A DNA stretch of 50,389 nt from Yoonia sp. (GTDB lineage: Bacteria > Pseudomonadota > Alphaproteobacteria > Rhodobacterales > Rhodobacteraceae): the NCBI RefSeq assembly GCF_030731595.1, contig NZ_JANQTS010000050.1, positions 1 to 50,389 on the forward strand, given 5' to 3'. The translations under genes were made by a program, and so were the position numbers. This document shows, piece after piece, positions 1 through 8,663 of the stretch. Position 1 is the first letter of the stretch. Every line of letters begins with the position of its first letter. The notes under the pieces were generated by a model, which had not been told where the DNA came from, did no database searches, and saw nothing but the letters and a program-made list of their open reading frames with translations.

Positions 1-579
1 CCGATCTGGGAGGGCGTTACGGTTATTGCCGTTTATCGCCACCCGCTAGACGTCTTTTTTTCCTTGCGAAAACATACCGCCAACAGGAGCGAAGCCAGTG
101 ATGACGATCTGTATAAATGGCCCGTCCCGCGCTCAATCCGTGCCTATGTCAGCAACGTGTCGGATTGCGACAACTTTGGCCAAGAGACCCTGATGACGAT
201 GGCGATACACTATACCAATACGGTGCTTTCCGGTAGGTTGCCTGATCTCAAGGTATTCCATTATTCCGACATGGTTCGTGACGGTCGGGGCACGGTCGCG
301 GCATTGGCAGCCGCGGCAGGGATCGAAGCGAGTGCCAGCGTGATCGACAAGGTGGCCAAGGCCACAGCTTTTGGCGCGATGAAGGCCAAGGCAGCCGACT
401 ATGCGCCGGTGGGCGGCACGGGGTTCTGGAAAAATGACGCGAACTTCTTTGACTCTGCCAGTTCCAAGAAATGGGATGGAAAGCTTTCCGACGAAGAACT
501 CGCGCTTTATCGCGCGCGGCTCGAAGAGTTAATTCCGGATGTCCGGGCGCGCGACTGGCTTGAAGGCGGTGCCGGATAG
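1..579 (+). CDS. Sulfotransferase family protein, 5'-truncated
   Basis: The reading frame is open from base 1, so the gene starts left of the window and only the last 192 codons are seen. The visible N-terminal stretch VIAVYRHPLDVFFSLR matches the 3'-phosphate-binding segment of PAPS-dependent sulfotransferases (RHPxDxxxS), and the later FHYSDMVRD and the C-terminal GFWKNDANFFD segment fit the same family (Sulfotransfer_1). Such enzymes move a sulfuryl group from PAPS to a hydroxyl or amine acceptor; the acceptor cannot be read from the sequence. The 5'-phosphosulfate loop (PKSGTT-like) would lie off the window, so whether the enzyme is intact cannot be judged. An internal TTG at 64 is not a convincing start because family motifs continue upstream of it. 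It is the only gene in its neighbourhood on the plus strand. Confidence 0.8.
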   Translation, partial: PIWEGVTVIAVYRHPLDVFFSLRKHTANRSEASDDDLYKWPVPRSIRAYVSNVSDCDNFGQETLMTMAIHYTNTVLSGRLPDLKVFHYSDMVRDGRGTVAALAAAAGIEASASVIDKVAKATAFGAMKAKAADYAPVGGTGFWKNDANFFDSASSKKWDGKLSDEELALYRARLEELIPDVRARDWLEGGAG

Positions 580-849
580 GCTGCAAGAGCGCGCATTCAA
601 TCGGGATTGGATTATTGTCCGTCCGCTTCGTCCCGCTATGCTGACCTAGGCACCGGGCCGCCGCGAATGCACTCTTCCGCCCGAACTGACCTCACCCCGT
701 GCGAAATCCCCGGTCGCATGCCCCACCCAAGCAACCACGGCTTTGGGCCTCGTGTGACTGATTTTACCGTCGGAATGTCTGTTCGCCAGATGCAGCGCAG
801 GGCCAATTTGAGCCCATTGTGTGTGATGCTGCATAGCAAACGAATGTCG
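580..849. other. Intergenic stretch with no supported gene
   Basis: This stretch lies between the sulfotransferase stop and the convergent MFS stop. Short open frames exist on both strands, but none has a ribosome-binding site, coding-like composition or recognisable residues. I see no clear terminator hairpin with a T-run. Confidence 0.4.
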
Positions 850-2127
850 CTACGTCATTCTTCTGGCCAACACGCCCATCAGGAGCAGTGCAAATACAAG
901 GAAGGTGGCCCCTGCCATCCACGCGGTGGGCGTTGTGTAAACTTCGGCAACTGCTCCAGCCACGATCAAGCCAAGTGCAGCCCCCAATTGCTGTAGGAGT
1001 GAGCGCAGTGACAACATTGTAGACCGCTGTCGATTTTCAACGCAGGCATGCAGAATGCTGCTGGCAGGCGTTTCGCTCGCGCCCAAGATGACCGAGTAGA
1101 GGACGAAGATCGCAACGAAGCCAATGATATTGCCCTGTAACGCCAACGCGATTTGAACGGCCGCAAGACAGGCAAAAATCACTGATAATGTGATCGCGTG
1201 CCGGCGTCTGAAAATCCGACTGATCCGAGAAGACAGTGACGCTCCAAAGGCAATTGAGAAAAAGTAGATCGCCGTCAGTGCGCCAATTGCAGTATTGGCG
1301 TAGCCTTCGCTCAGCATACCCTTGACGTGGGTGGGCCAGAATACTTCGACCGGGTTCGTTGCCATCAAAAACAACGTCAACGCCAGTAAAAGCATCGACA
1401 GTGAAGGATGCTTCAAGGCAAGGAAACCAGCCTCCTTTATCACGGCAGGAACGTTCGTGAAGCCCTGCAAAAGCGCCTTGGGATGCAGCGGGCGCGGCTC
1501 TTCTGTGATGGCAAAGAGGGTGTAAAGAAACAAGACAGTCATCATAATGAAGCTTGCAGCGTAGGAGACATCGTAAATGCTGAACCCTAGCCTGACTGCG
1601 GTTGCGCCGAATGCGTCGGGCAACAAGCCCCCGCAGATCGCACCGAAGGCCAGACCCATTGCGTTTGCCCATTGGGCCTTTGCGAGGGCGGGCTGAATAT
1701 CGACGTTCGGGGCCATGACACCAAAGTTCTCAACAAACCATGCGTCGAGTGTTCCCGAGCGCAAAGCACGGCCAAACCCAATAAACGCGAACGACAATGC
1801 CAGAACATAGAAATCGCTCGACGACAGGAAAAGACCCAGCGAGATCAAGCTTGCAACGACCGCAGACAGGAAGACGGGCTTGCGGCCGATGTTGTCAGCC
1901 AGACCGCCAAAGGGCAGTTCCATCGTCATGGTTGTGACTGAATACACACCAAACAGCAGCGAAATCTGGAAAAGGTCCATGCCGCGGTCGATCAAGGCGA
2001 GCGCGACAACTGCCACCGTCAAGCCCATCGCAAAGCGGTCCAGAAACTGGTGAATCTGGAAAACCCGAATGTGCCGCCGGGCGGAACGGGTGAGCTGAGC
2101 GAAGGAGAATGCGATGTCGGCGGGCAT
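850..2127 (-). CDS. MFS transporter
   Basis: A 425-residue protein with about twelve hydrophobic segments, typical of the major facilitator superfamily. After TM2 it carries GGLADNIGRKPVF, the classic loop 2-3 signature (G-x-L-A-D-x-x-G-R-[KR]). It is an inner-membrane secondary transporter, more likely an exporter of the drug:H+ antiporter type, but the substrate cannot be read. It lies 112 bp downstream of the BetI-like tetR gene on the same strand and could be its target, as in many TetR-efflux pairs. The ATG at 2127 has only a weak upstream GGA; no better start is seen. The G+C content by eye is lower than in the 5-22 kb block, which may mean a different origin. Confidence 0.85.
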   Translation of the reverse strand: MPADIAFSFAQLTRSARRHIRVFQIHQFLDRFAMGLTVAVVALALIDRGMDLFQISLLFGVYSVTTMTMELPFGGLADNIGRKPVFLSAVVASLISLGLFLSSSDFYVLALSFAFIGFGRALRSGTLDAWFVENFGVMAPNVDIQPALAKAQWANAMGLAFGAICGGLLPDAFGATAVRLGFSIYDVSYAASFIMMTVLFLYTLFAITEEPRPLHPKALLQGFTNVPAVIKEAGFLALKHPSLSMLLLALTLFLMATNPVEVFWPTHVKGMLSEGYANTAIGALTAIYFFSIAFGASLSSRISRIFRRRHAITLSVIFACLAAVQIALALQGNIIGFVAIFVLYSVILGASETPASSILHACVENRQRSTMLSLRSLLQQLGAALGLIVAGAVAEVYTTPTAWMAGATFLVFALLLMGVLARRMT

Positions 2128-2239
2128 AATTCCAGTCTTGGCATTTCCCCATATGCAGCGCTAGGGACGTTCAAAAATTGATGTGATCCCCGAAATCGCG
2201 GACGGCTCAGTGGAACAGGGCGCTCAGCCTGCCTTGAAC

Positions 2240-2860
2240 TCAGTCATTCTGCGGTCGGATCGGTCCAAGAAAGGCTTCCAGCAGATCATAACAGGCCTGC
2301 CGGACGTCGGCCCGTGAAAGCCTTTCGGGGTCCAGGCAGCGTTCGAGCCAGAGTCCATCCACCATCGAGATGAACAGTGTCGCCAGAGCATCTTCGGAGA
2401 TCGCAAGAGTCCGGCCATCCGAAGCCTCGCGGATCGCCTGCACCACGCGCTGCAGATAGTGGTCATAATAGCGTCGGTGTTCCAGCATTAGGTCTGGGTC
2501 ATTGGCCACCTCGCCCCACATCGCCAGCCATGCCCGAAGCGTGCCTTGGGATGTGTAGTCATCAGACAAAAGCGCCTCGATCATCTCGGTCAATGAGGTC
2601 TGCGCAGAACCGCCCGGGGCCGCTGCCCCCAACATCCGGTCATAGGCAGTCGCATAGCAGGCGCGCAGCAATTGCTGTTTGGACCCGAAATGATGTGTAA
2701 TCAGCCCGCGCGATGCCCCCCCGGCCGCTTCACAAATCCGGTCGATGGTAAAGCCCGAGACACCGCCGTCGGCAAGGCAGGCAAGCCCGGCCTCGACCAG
2801 CATTTCGCGGCGTTCGGGGGCCTCGTATCGGCGGTATTTCGGAGTGTGTGCTGTCATCAC
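2240..2860 (-). CDS. TetR-family transcriptional regulator, BetI-like
   Basis: About 206 residues with an N-terminal TetR helix-turn-helix (residues 14-60; FTIDRICEAAG followed by SRGLITHHFGSKQQLL) and a ligand-binding region resembling BetI (LRAWLAMWGEVANDPDL). BetI itself senses choline and represses betaine genes, so a quaternary-amine or related cationic ligand would suit the TMA-dehydrogenase- and MttB-like genes nearby; that is inference. Translation starts at GTG 2860 or ATG 2857, directly after the TAG stop of the CocE-type hydrolase, so the two genes are coupled. It is my leading candidate for the protein that binds the 16-bp element found at 4889-4904 and 22477-22492. Confidence 0.87.
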   Translation of the reverse strand: MMTAHTPKYRRYEAPERREMLVEAGLACLADGGVSGFTIDRICEAAGGASRGLITHHFGSKQQLLRACYATAYDRMLGAAAPGGSAQTSLTEMIEALLSDDYTSQGTLRAWLAMWGEVANDPDLMLEHRRYYDHYLQRVVQAIREASDGRTLAISEDALATLFISMVDGLWLERCLDPERLSRADVRQACYDLLEAFLGPIRPQND

Positions 2861-4870
2861 CTAGATCATGTCACGTGGAATGCGGTCATGCCAGTCTCGC
2901 GCAAAGACTTCTTGTCCGTTTTCTGACAGGCGCACCTGCATCTGGACGATGAAATGCGTCGCGTCACAGGTCAGGCTGCCGGTCGAGTGGTGCAGGATCG
3001 TGGTATCCTTGCGCCGGATTTCAACGCGGTTGTCCGTATAGGTCGCAGCACTCAACGGATCGCCTTCGGTGATTTCATGGCGGCAAGTACCGGTCGAGAT
3101 TTGGGTCTGTTCGATATCCGTCATCTCCATCGCGTAAGTCCAGCGCGGGAAATCCACGACGATCGTGCCATTCAGCAGGTCGCGGGTGATGCGTCGACGG
3201 TTTGTGGCAGGGCTGGAGTGATGCACAACGGGCGTTTGGGCGGCCTCTTCGGGCGGATCGAAGGGGCGTAGCGTGTCATCCTCGGGACGTGGGGGACGTA
3301 TCGGCAGTTGGAGTTCGGACGCGCCGCAATGGATCGTCAAGGTCACCAGTTCGGGGGAAGGCCAGACCAGTGGGTAATAAACCGTCGACAAGGCCACAGC
3401 GATCCGGTGCCCAGCGGGGAAGTGATGTGCGATGTCATCCATTTCGACGACAGCGTCATAGTCCTGCCCCGGTTCAAGGGGGGTCGGGTGTTCATGGCTG
3501 TCCCGATGGGTCAGGTTCAGCAGGCCAAGGCCCACGCGCGTCGTACTGCCATCTGGCCGGACATCGTTTAGCCGGGCCGAGACCAGCGCCAAGGGCTTGT
3601 CAGAGCAAAAGCGCAAAGCAATCCGCGGTGCGCCAAGGATCTCGACGGCCTCGGGTAGCGGGTCCGACAGAAAAACCAGACTGCCGCCATCGTCTTCGCG
3701 CTGGTCGCCGGGCCAATCCGCATCTTCGCCATAGCGCCCGACTTCGCCGGAATTCATGCCAACCCACAAGGGCGAGCATATGCTGCGCGTCCCTGCGGTG
3801 TCACTGAACCGCCCGTCCGCGCCAAGCGGCAGGCGTCGCATCGTGATCCGGGGCGAAGGCCAGCTGTCCTCGGCGACCCAGCGCCCCGGACGGGTGCGGT
3901 AGCAGGTCGCCGGTGGCACGCTGTCCTGCATCCAGACGCGATACATCGGCTCTTGCATGATGCCGGTGTCACGCCCCTTCATCCAGTGATCGCACCAGCG
4001 CACGACCTCTTGCAGCCAGCCGATCGCGGGTTCCACGGTCACGTCATGCGGGTAGGAATGCGCCCAAGGTCCGATCAGCCCGCGCCGTGGCACGCTCAGA
4101 CCGGCAAGCAGGCGCGGAACGCTTTCGGAATAATTGTCCGCCCAGCCCGACACCGCGTAGACGGGAACCTTGATCGCGCTGAAGTTCTCGCAGACCGACC
4201 CTTGTTTCCAGAAATCATCGCGCCGCTGGTGGTGCAGCCAATCGGTGATCCATGGCCGTTGATGCGCCATCCGCGCCTGCCACATCGCGCGCCAGTTCTC
4301 GCCCACGACATCGGGATCAGGGGGCAGGTCGTTGGTGGCCATCATCGTGGCCGACCAGTCAAAGTTATCCTTGCTTAAGCAGCCGCCAATCCAGTGGATG
4401 TCGGTGGCATAGCGGTCGTCGGTGGACCCCACGGTGATGATCGTCTTGAGCGCGTCAGGCTGCCGTGCCGCGATCTGCAAACCGTTGAAACCGCCCCAGG
4501 AGATGCCGATCATCGCCACCTGACCGTCGCACCAGTCCTGTGCGGCCAGCCATGCGATGGCGTCGCATCCGTCCAACTGCTCTTGCACGGTATATTCGTC
4601 GTCGATCAGGCCTTCGCTGTCTCCCGATCCTCTGATGTCGAGCCTGACGCAGGCATAGCCATGTCCTGCAAGATATGCGTGCATCCCCTGATCGCGGTAA
4701 CGCGTCCCGTCGCGCTTGCGGTAGGGCAGGTATTCCAGAATGGCAGGCACGGGGCCTGCGCCTTTTGGACGCCACAGCTTGGCGGCCAGCCGTGTCCCGT
4801 CGGGGAGCGGAACAAAAATGTTTTCGATCACTTCCACAGGATAGGGAAAATCAGTTCTGACGTTTGGCAT
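2861..4870 (-). CDS. CocE/NonD-type alpha/beta hydrolase (X-Pro dipeptidyl-peptidase S15 family)
   Basis: A 669-residue protein with the CocE/NonD layout: an N-terminal alpha/beta-hydrolase domain with nucleophile Ser124 in GISWGG, a probable catalytic Asp in VSGWADN and His in GPWAHSYPHD, then a C-terminal jelly-roll domain (X-Pro dipeptidyl-peptidase C-terminal type). Relatives hydrolyse esters, glutaryl-amides or Xaa-Pro peptides. There is no signal peptide, so it acts in the cytoplasm. The ATG at 4870 is preferred over an upstream in-frame start at 5011 because GAGGTG lies just upstream, family homology begins there, and the longer form would overlap the divergent flavoprotein. A promoter with the shared 16-bp element sits 19 bp upstream. 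With a prolyl-oligopeptidase and a peptide importer in the same locus, a role in trimming an imported amide or peptide is likely. Confidence 0.9.
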   Translation of the reverse strand: MPNVRTDFPYPVEVIENIFVPLPDGTRLAAKLWRPKGAGPVPAILEYLPYRKRDGTRYRDQGMHAYLAGHGYACVRLDIRGSGDSEGLIDDEYTVQEQLDGCDAIAWLAAQDWCDGQVAMIGISWGGFNGLQIAARQPDALKTIITVGSTDDRYATDIHWIGGCLSKDNFDWSATMMATNDLPPDPDVVGENWRAMWQARMAHQRPWITDWLHHQRRDDFWKQGSVCENFSAIKVPVYAVSGWADNYSESVPRLLAGLSVPRRGLIGPWAHSYPHDVTVEPAIGWLQEVVRWCDHWMKGRDTGIMQEPMYRVWMQDSVPPATCYRTRPGRWVAEDSWPSPRITMRRLPLGADGRFSDTAGTRSICSPLWVGMNSGEVGRYGEDADWPGDQREDDGGSLVFLSDPLPEAVEILGAPRIALRFCSDKPLALVSARLNDVRPDGSTTRVGLGLLNLTHRDSHEHPTPLEPGQDYDAVVEMDDIAHHFPAGHRIAVALSTVYYPLVWPSPELVTLTIHCGASELQLPIRPPRPEDDTLRPFDPPEEAAQTPVVHHSSPATNRRRITRDLLNGTIVVDFPRWTYAMEMTDIEQTQISTGTCRHEITEGDPLSAATYTDNRVEIRRKDTTILHHSTGSLTCDATHFIVQMQVRLSENGQEVFARDWHDRIPRDMI

Positions 4871-4888
4871 CGCGACACCTCGCTGTTG

Positions 4889-4923
4889 TTGGACGACTGT
4901 ACAATATGGGCCTTTTGGCGCAA
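4889..4923 (-). promoter_or_regulatory. Predicted promoter with 16-bp operator-like element (hydrolase/flavoprotein divergent region)
   Basis: On the minus strand TTGCGC (4923-4918), a 16-nt spacer and TACAGT (4901-4896) form a sigma70-like promoter about 20 nt upstream of the CocE-type gene. Overlapping the -10 is the 16-mer TTGGACGACTGTACAA (plus strand, 4889-4904), whose ends form the dyad TTGGAC/GTACAA. The same 16-mer with two changes overlaps the -10 of the importer operon at 22477-22492 in the same register. The divergent flavoprotein operon begins 97 bp away on the plus strand and could share control. Basis: seen in the sequence; the regulator is inferred. Confidence 0.55.
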
Positions 4924-4988
4924 CGCCGATGTTGCCCTGTTTCGATTGACGCAGCCTCTTTGCGCAGCTTATGATATGTTTATTCAAC

Positions 4989-5001
4989 AAGGAGACTGTC
5001 T
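4989..5001 (+). promoter_or_regulatory. Ribosome-binding site that decides a TTG start
   Basis: AAGGAG at 4989-4994, a six-nucleotide spacer and TTG at 5001 form a near-ideal initiation site. The upstream in-frame ATG at 4971 has no such site, and the ten extra residues it would add (MICLFNKETV) do not resemble the family N-terminus. Confidence 0.7.
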
Positions 5002-7064
5002 TGGCCCGCAATCCCCAGTACGATCCGTTGTTTCAGCCGCTCAAGATCGGGCCCAAAACCACAAAGAACCGCTTTTTTCAGGTGCCACACGCCAGTGGCA
5101 TGACCAATGCGGCCCCGCATGTGCGTGCGGCCTTTCGCGGGATGAAGGCAGAAGGGGGCTGGGGCGTGGTCTGCACCGGAGCGGCCTCGGTCGATCCGTC
5201 TTCTGACGACAGCCCGTTTCCTTGCGCCACGATCTGGGATGATGCGGACATCCGCGCCCACGCCCTGATGACCGATGCTGTCCATGCCCATGGGGCCCTT
5301 GCGGGGATCGAACTTTGGCACGGCGGGGCTGCATCGGTGAACCGGACCAGCCGGATTGCACCTCTCAGCCCTTCCGGCGTGCCTTGGATGCCGACCCATG
5401 TGGGGTTCATGTCCGCGCAACGCCCAAAGATCATGGATGCAGAGGATATTCGCGCCTTGATCCAATGGCATGCCGATGCGGCGGTGCGGGCCGAACAGGC
5501 CGGTTTTGATATTCTCTATGTCTATGCCGGTATGGGTTATCTGCCCTATCAGTTCTTGCTGCCCGACTATAATCACCGCACCGATGCCTATGGCGGATCG
5601 GTCCGCAATCGCGTGCGTCTGGTCGAGGAATTGCTGGACGCCGTGCGCGAAGCGACACACGGGCGCTGTGCCGTGGCGCTGCGGATGTCGATGCAGGAAC
5701 TGCGCGCGCGACCCTCCGAAGTGGCCGAAAGCGAGGCGCATGAGGTGGTTGGCCTGCTCAAGGACGCCCCTGATCTGTTCGACGTCAAGATGGACTATTC
5801 CGCCTATGACTGCGCGCCGTCGCGGTTCGCCGCCGAAGGCAGCCACGAGCCGGTGATCGACTTTATGAAATCCGTCACGGACAAGCCCGTGGTCGGGGTG
5901 GGGCGGTTCACATCGCCCGATACCATGGTGGGCATGATCCGTCGCGGCGTGCTTGACCTGATCGGTGGCGCGCGCCCCTCGATCGCTGATCCGTTTCTGC
6001 CCCAAAAGATCGACGAAGGCCGCGAGGAAGATATCCGCGAATGTATCGGCTGCAATATGTGCATCGCCTCGTGGCATGACGGTGTCTGGGTGCGCTGTAC
6101 GCAAAACCCGACGGCGGGCGAAGAATGGCGGCGCGACTGGCATCCCGAGGTCGTCACGCGGGATCGCGCGGGGCAGGTGCTGATCGTCGGCGGCGGGCCT
6201 GCGGGGCTGGAGGCAGCATTGACCGCAGCACGGCGCGGTTTTGATGTGGCCTTGGCCGAGGCACGGGACGATTTTGGCGGGCGGCTCTTGTTCGAAAGCG
6301 CGCTGCCCGGTCTGCGGGCATGGATGCGTGTGGCCGAATACCGTCTGGGCCAGTTGCGCAAGCTGCCCCATGTGTCGCTCTATCCGGCCAGCCCGATGAC
6401 CGACGCGGATGTGCGCGATTTCGGCGCCGATCACGTCATTGTCGCCACGGGCGCACGCTGGACCACACGGCTTTGCGGGGCCAACGAACTGCCGGTTGCG
6501 GGACTGGAGGCGCCACGCATCCTCACACCTGATGATCTGGCGCGGGGCCAAGTCCCTGAAGGGCCGGTCGCTGTCTTTGACTTTGACAATTACTATCTGG
6601 GGACGGCCATTGCCGAACATCTGGCCACGCTTGGCTTGCAAACCACCTATATCACGACGGGTGGTGCCGCTGGCGCATGGGGCATCATGACCAACGAGCA
6701 ACCGGGTATGCATCAGGCGCTTGAACGGTTGGGTGTCGCCTTGCGCACAAGTGAAATCGTGACCGGCTTTGACGGGGTCACACTGGACCTGGCCCATGTG
6801 TTTTCAGGGGCGGCGCGGCAGATCGCGGCCCGCAGTCTTGTGATCGTGGGTCAACGGGCAGGGGGTAGCGCGCTCTTTGACAGTCTGGCAGGGGGCAGAG
6901 ATGACAGCTTCTCCCTTTCTGTCACCGGTGACGCGCGCGCGCCCGGTGCCTTGGTGCATGCGGTCTATCAGGCGCATGAGACAGCCCGCGGCCTTGATCT
7001 GGCCCCGTCCAATGCCGCGCTGCGCCGCGACGGGCCTGTCCCGCTGACCGAGCCTGTGACGTGA
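5001..7064 (+). CDS. Trimethylamine-dehydrogenase/DgcA-like Fe-S flavoprotein (N-demethylase candidate)
   Basis: A 687-residue protein with the three-part layout of trimethylamine dehydrogenase, 2,4-dienoyl-CoA reductase, DgcA and stachydrine demethylase. Residues 1-340 are an old-yellow-enzyme-like FMN barrel (starting YDPLFQPLKIGPKTTKNRF), followed by a [4Fe-4S] motif with Cys348, Cys351, Cys354 and Cys366, then an FAD/NAD-binding part starting VLIVGGGPAGLEA near residue 393. Family members oxidatively remove N-methyl groups or reduce enoyl-CoA; N-methyl oxidation is favoured here because an MttB-family methyltransferase follows with a 4-nt overlap. Translation most likely starts at TTG 5001. 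It is the first gene of a six-gene operon ending at 12437. The true substrate (tertiary amine, N-methylated amino acid) cannot be read from the sequence. Confidence 0.88.
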   Translation: MARNPQYDPLFQPLKIGPKTTKNRFFQVPHASGMTNAAPHVRAAFRGMKAEGGWGVVCTGAASVDPSSDDSPFPCATIWDDADIRAHALMTDAVHAHGALAGIELWHGGAASVNRTSRIAPLSPSGVPWMPTHVGFMSAQRPKIMDAEDIRALIQWHADAAVRAEQAGFDILYVYAGMGYLPYQFLLPDYNHRTDAYGGSVRNRVRLVEELLDAVREATHGRCAVALRMSMQELRARPSEVAESEAHEVVGLLKDAPDLFDVKMDYSAYDCAPSRFAAEGSHEPVIDFMKSVTDKPVVGVGRFTSPDTMVGMIRRGVLDLIGGARPSIADPFLPQKIDEGREEDIRECIGCNMCIASWHDGVWVRCTQNPTAGEEWRRDWHPEVVTRDRAGQVLIVGGGPAGLEAALTAARRGFDVALAEARDDFGGRLLFESALPGLRAWMRVAEYRLGQLRKLPHVSLYPASPMTDADVRDFGADHVIVATGARWTTRLCGANELPVAGLEAPRILTPDDLARGQVPEGPVAVFDFDNYYLGTAIAEHLATLGLQTTYITTGGAAGAWGIMTNEQPGMHQALERLGVALRTSEIVTGFDGVTLDLAHVFSGAARQIAARSLVIVGQRAGGSALFDSLAGGRDDSFSLSVTGDARAPGALVHAVYQAHETARGLDLAPSNAALRRDGPVPLTEPVT

Positions 7065-8575
7065 GGCGGGGCAAATCCCGCGAAGGGCGGATGATCGGCG
7101 TGGTGAACCAGCCGCCCTTTTCGCAACTCACCCGCCCCTATGATCCGGTAGCGGTGCTGAGTGATGATCAGGTCGCGATGATCCACCAGGCTGCGTTACG
7201 GGTCTTGGCAGAAATTGGGATGAAAGTGCTGCACCCCCCCGCGCGGGATCATTTCCGCGCGGCAGGGGCAACGGTCCAAGGCGATATGGTGCAGTTCGAT
7301 CCCGATCTGATCCCCCGGCTTATTCAGACCGTGCCACGGCATTTCACGCTGGAAGCCCGCAATCCGGCCCGCAACCTGCGGCTTGGCGGGCGCGATCTGA
7401 TTTTCGGCGCGGTGGGCGGGCCCGCTTATGTGATGGACAACGACCGTGGCAAGCGTGACGGCACCTTTGCCGAGATGTGCGACTACATGCGCGTCATTCA
7501 AAGCCTGAACATCCTGCACCAAGAGGGCGGCGGACCCTTTGAGCCGATGGACCTGCCCGCCGCAACGCGGCATCTGGATATCTTTCGGGCGCAGATCACC
7601 CTGCTGGACAAGAACTGGCAAACCCAGACGCTCGGTCATGCGCGCACGATGGACGGAATCGCACTTGCCGCGCTTGCGCTGGGCACCACCCCTGACGGGC
7701 TGAAGGACAGGCCGACGCTTTTGGGGATCATCAATACCAATTCGCCGTTGCAGCTTGATATCCCGATGGCCGAAGGGCTGATCTGTCTGGCGACCTATGG
7801 TCAGGTCAATGTGATCACGCCTTTCACGCTGGCGGGGGCGATGTCGCCTGTGACTTTGGCGGGCACGCTCGTCCAGCAACATGCAGAAGCTTTGGCAGGC
7901 ATTGCCCTGACCCAGATCGTCAGGCCCGGTGTCCCGGTGATGTATGGTGGTTTCAGCTCTAACGTGGATATGCGCTCGGGTGCGCCTGCCTTTGGCACGC
8001 CCGAATACGTCAAGGCGGCACAGGCCAGCGGGCAACTGGCCCGCTCTATCGGTGTGCCTTTCCGGTCGTCGAATGTGACCGCTGCGAACGAGGTCGATGC
8101 ACAGGCGGCATACGAATCGCAGATGTCACTTTGGGGGGCCTGCATGGGCGGGGCGCATCTGGTCAATCATGCCGCGGGCTGGATGCATGGCGGGCTGACG
8201 GCCAGTTTTGAAAAGCTGATCCTTGATGCCGAACTGTTGCAGATGATGGCGGCCTATTTCGACCCCATCGTGGTGACGCCCGATACCTTGGCGGTCGACG
8301 CGATTCGTGCGGTCGGGCCTGCCGGCCATTTCTTTGGCGCGGACCACACGATGAGTCGCTATGAGACCGCATTCTACACACCGCTTTTGTCGAATTGGGA
8401 CAACCACGGACAGTGGCTTGAAAACGGGGGTATCACCGCACGAGAACGGGCCAATGGGGTCTGGAAACAGCTCCTTGCCGATTACGAGCAACCCCCGCTT
8501 GATCCTGCGCGGCTTGAGGCCATCGACGCCTATATCACCCGCCGCAAAGCCGAAGGCGGCGCGCCGATGAATTGA
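7061..8575 (+). CDS. MttB-family (trimethylamine:corrinoid-like) methyltransferase, non-pyrrolysine
   Basis: About 504 residues of the MttB superfamily, with N-terminal VLSDDQVAMIHQAALRVLAEIGM and the glycine-rich core LAGAMSPVTLAGTLVQQHAE. The frame has no in-frame amber codon, so this is the non-pyrrolysine branch, whose studied members demethylate glycine betaine, proline betaine, carnitine or butyrobetaine and pass the methyl to a corrinoid protein. No corrinoid-protein or RamA-like gene is in the window, so the methyl acceptor is an open question. The GTG at 7061 overlaps the previous stop (GTGA) but lacks a good ribosome-binding site; ATG 7091, preceded by GAAGGG, would give 494 residues. 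The pairing with a TMA-dehydrogenase-like enzyme suggests two successive N-demethylation steps (inference). Confidence 0.9.
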   Translation: MRRGKSREGRMIGVVNQPPFSQLTRPYDPVAVLSDDQVAMIHQAALRVLAEIGMKVLHPPARDHFRAAGATVQGDMVQFDPDLIPRLIQTVPRHFTLEARNPARNLRLGGRDLIFGAVGGPAYVMDNDRGKRDGTFAEMCDYMRVIQSLNILHQEGGGPFEPMDLPAATRHLDIFRAQITLLDKNWQTQTLGHARTMDGIALAALALGTTPDGLKDRPTLLGIINTNSPLQLDIPMAEGLICLATYGQVNVITPFTLAGAMSPVTLAGTLVQQHAEALAGIALTQIVRPGVPVMYGGFSSNVDMRSGAPAFGTPEYVKAAQASGQLARSIGVPFRSSNVTAANEVDAQAAYESQMSLWGACMGGAHLVNHAAGWMHGGLTASFEKLILDAELLQMMAAYFDPIVVTPDTLAVDAIRAVGPAGHFFGADHTMSRYETAFYTPLLSNWDNHGQWLENGGITARERANGVWKQLLADYEQPPLDPARLEAIDAYITRRKAEGGAPMN

Positions 8576-8663
8576 CCGCGCGACAACGGTCCCCGTTCAG
8601 GAGGCCCCTTCTCAAACGTCCTTTGTCATGCAACTCTTGACCATCCGTGGAGAATTCAGCGCC

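Noticed and set aside
607-996. Open frame on the plus strand between the sulfotransferase and MFS genes.
   Set aside because: It runs into the MFS coding region on the opposite strand, has no ribosome-binding site and no recognisable motif.
4980-6797. A 605-codon open frame on the minus strand opposite the flavoprotein gene.
   Set aside because: It is a shadow of the high-G+C plus-strand gene: no family motifs, His/Arg/Pro-rich composition and no ribosome-binding site.
7061-8575. A pyrrolysine (amber) codon in the MttB-family gene.
   Set aside because: The frame contains no in-frame TAG before its stop, so it belongs to the non-pyrrolysine branch.
8599-8604. AGGAGG in the gap after the MttB-like gene, as a possible ribosome-binding site of a small gene.
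   Set aside because: No start codon lies at a working distance; the nearest ATG (8628) is 23 nt away, and the aminotransferase has its own site further on.
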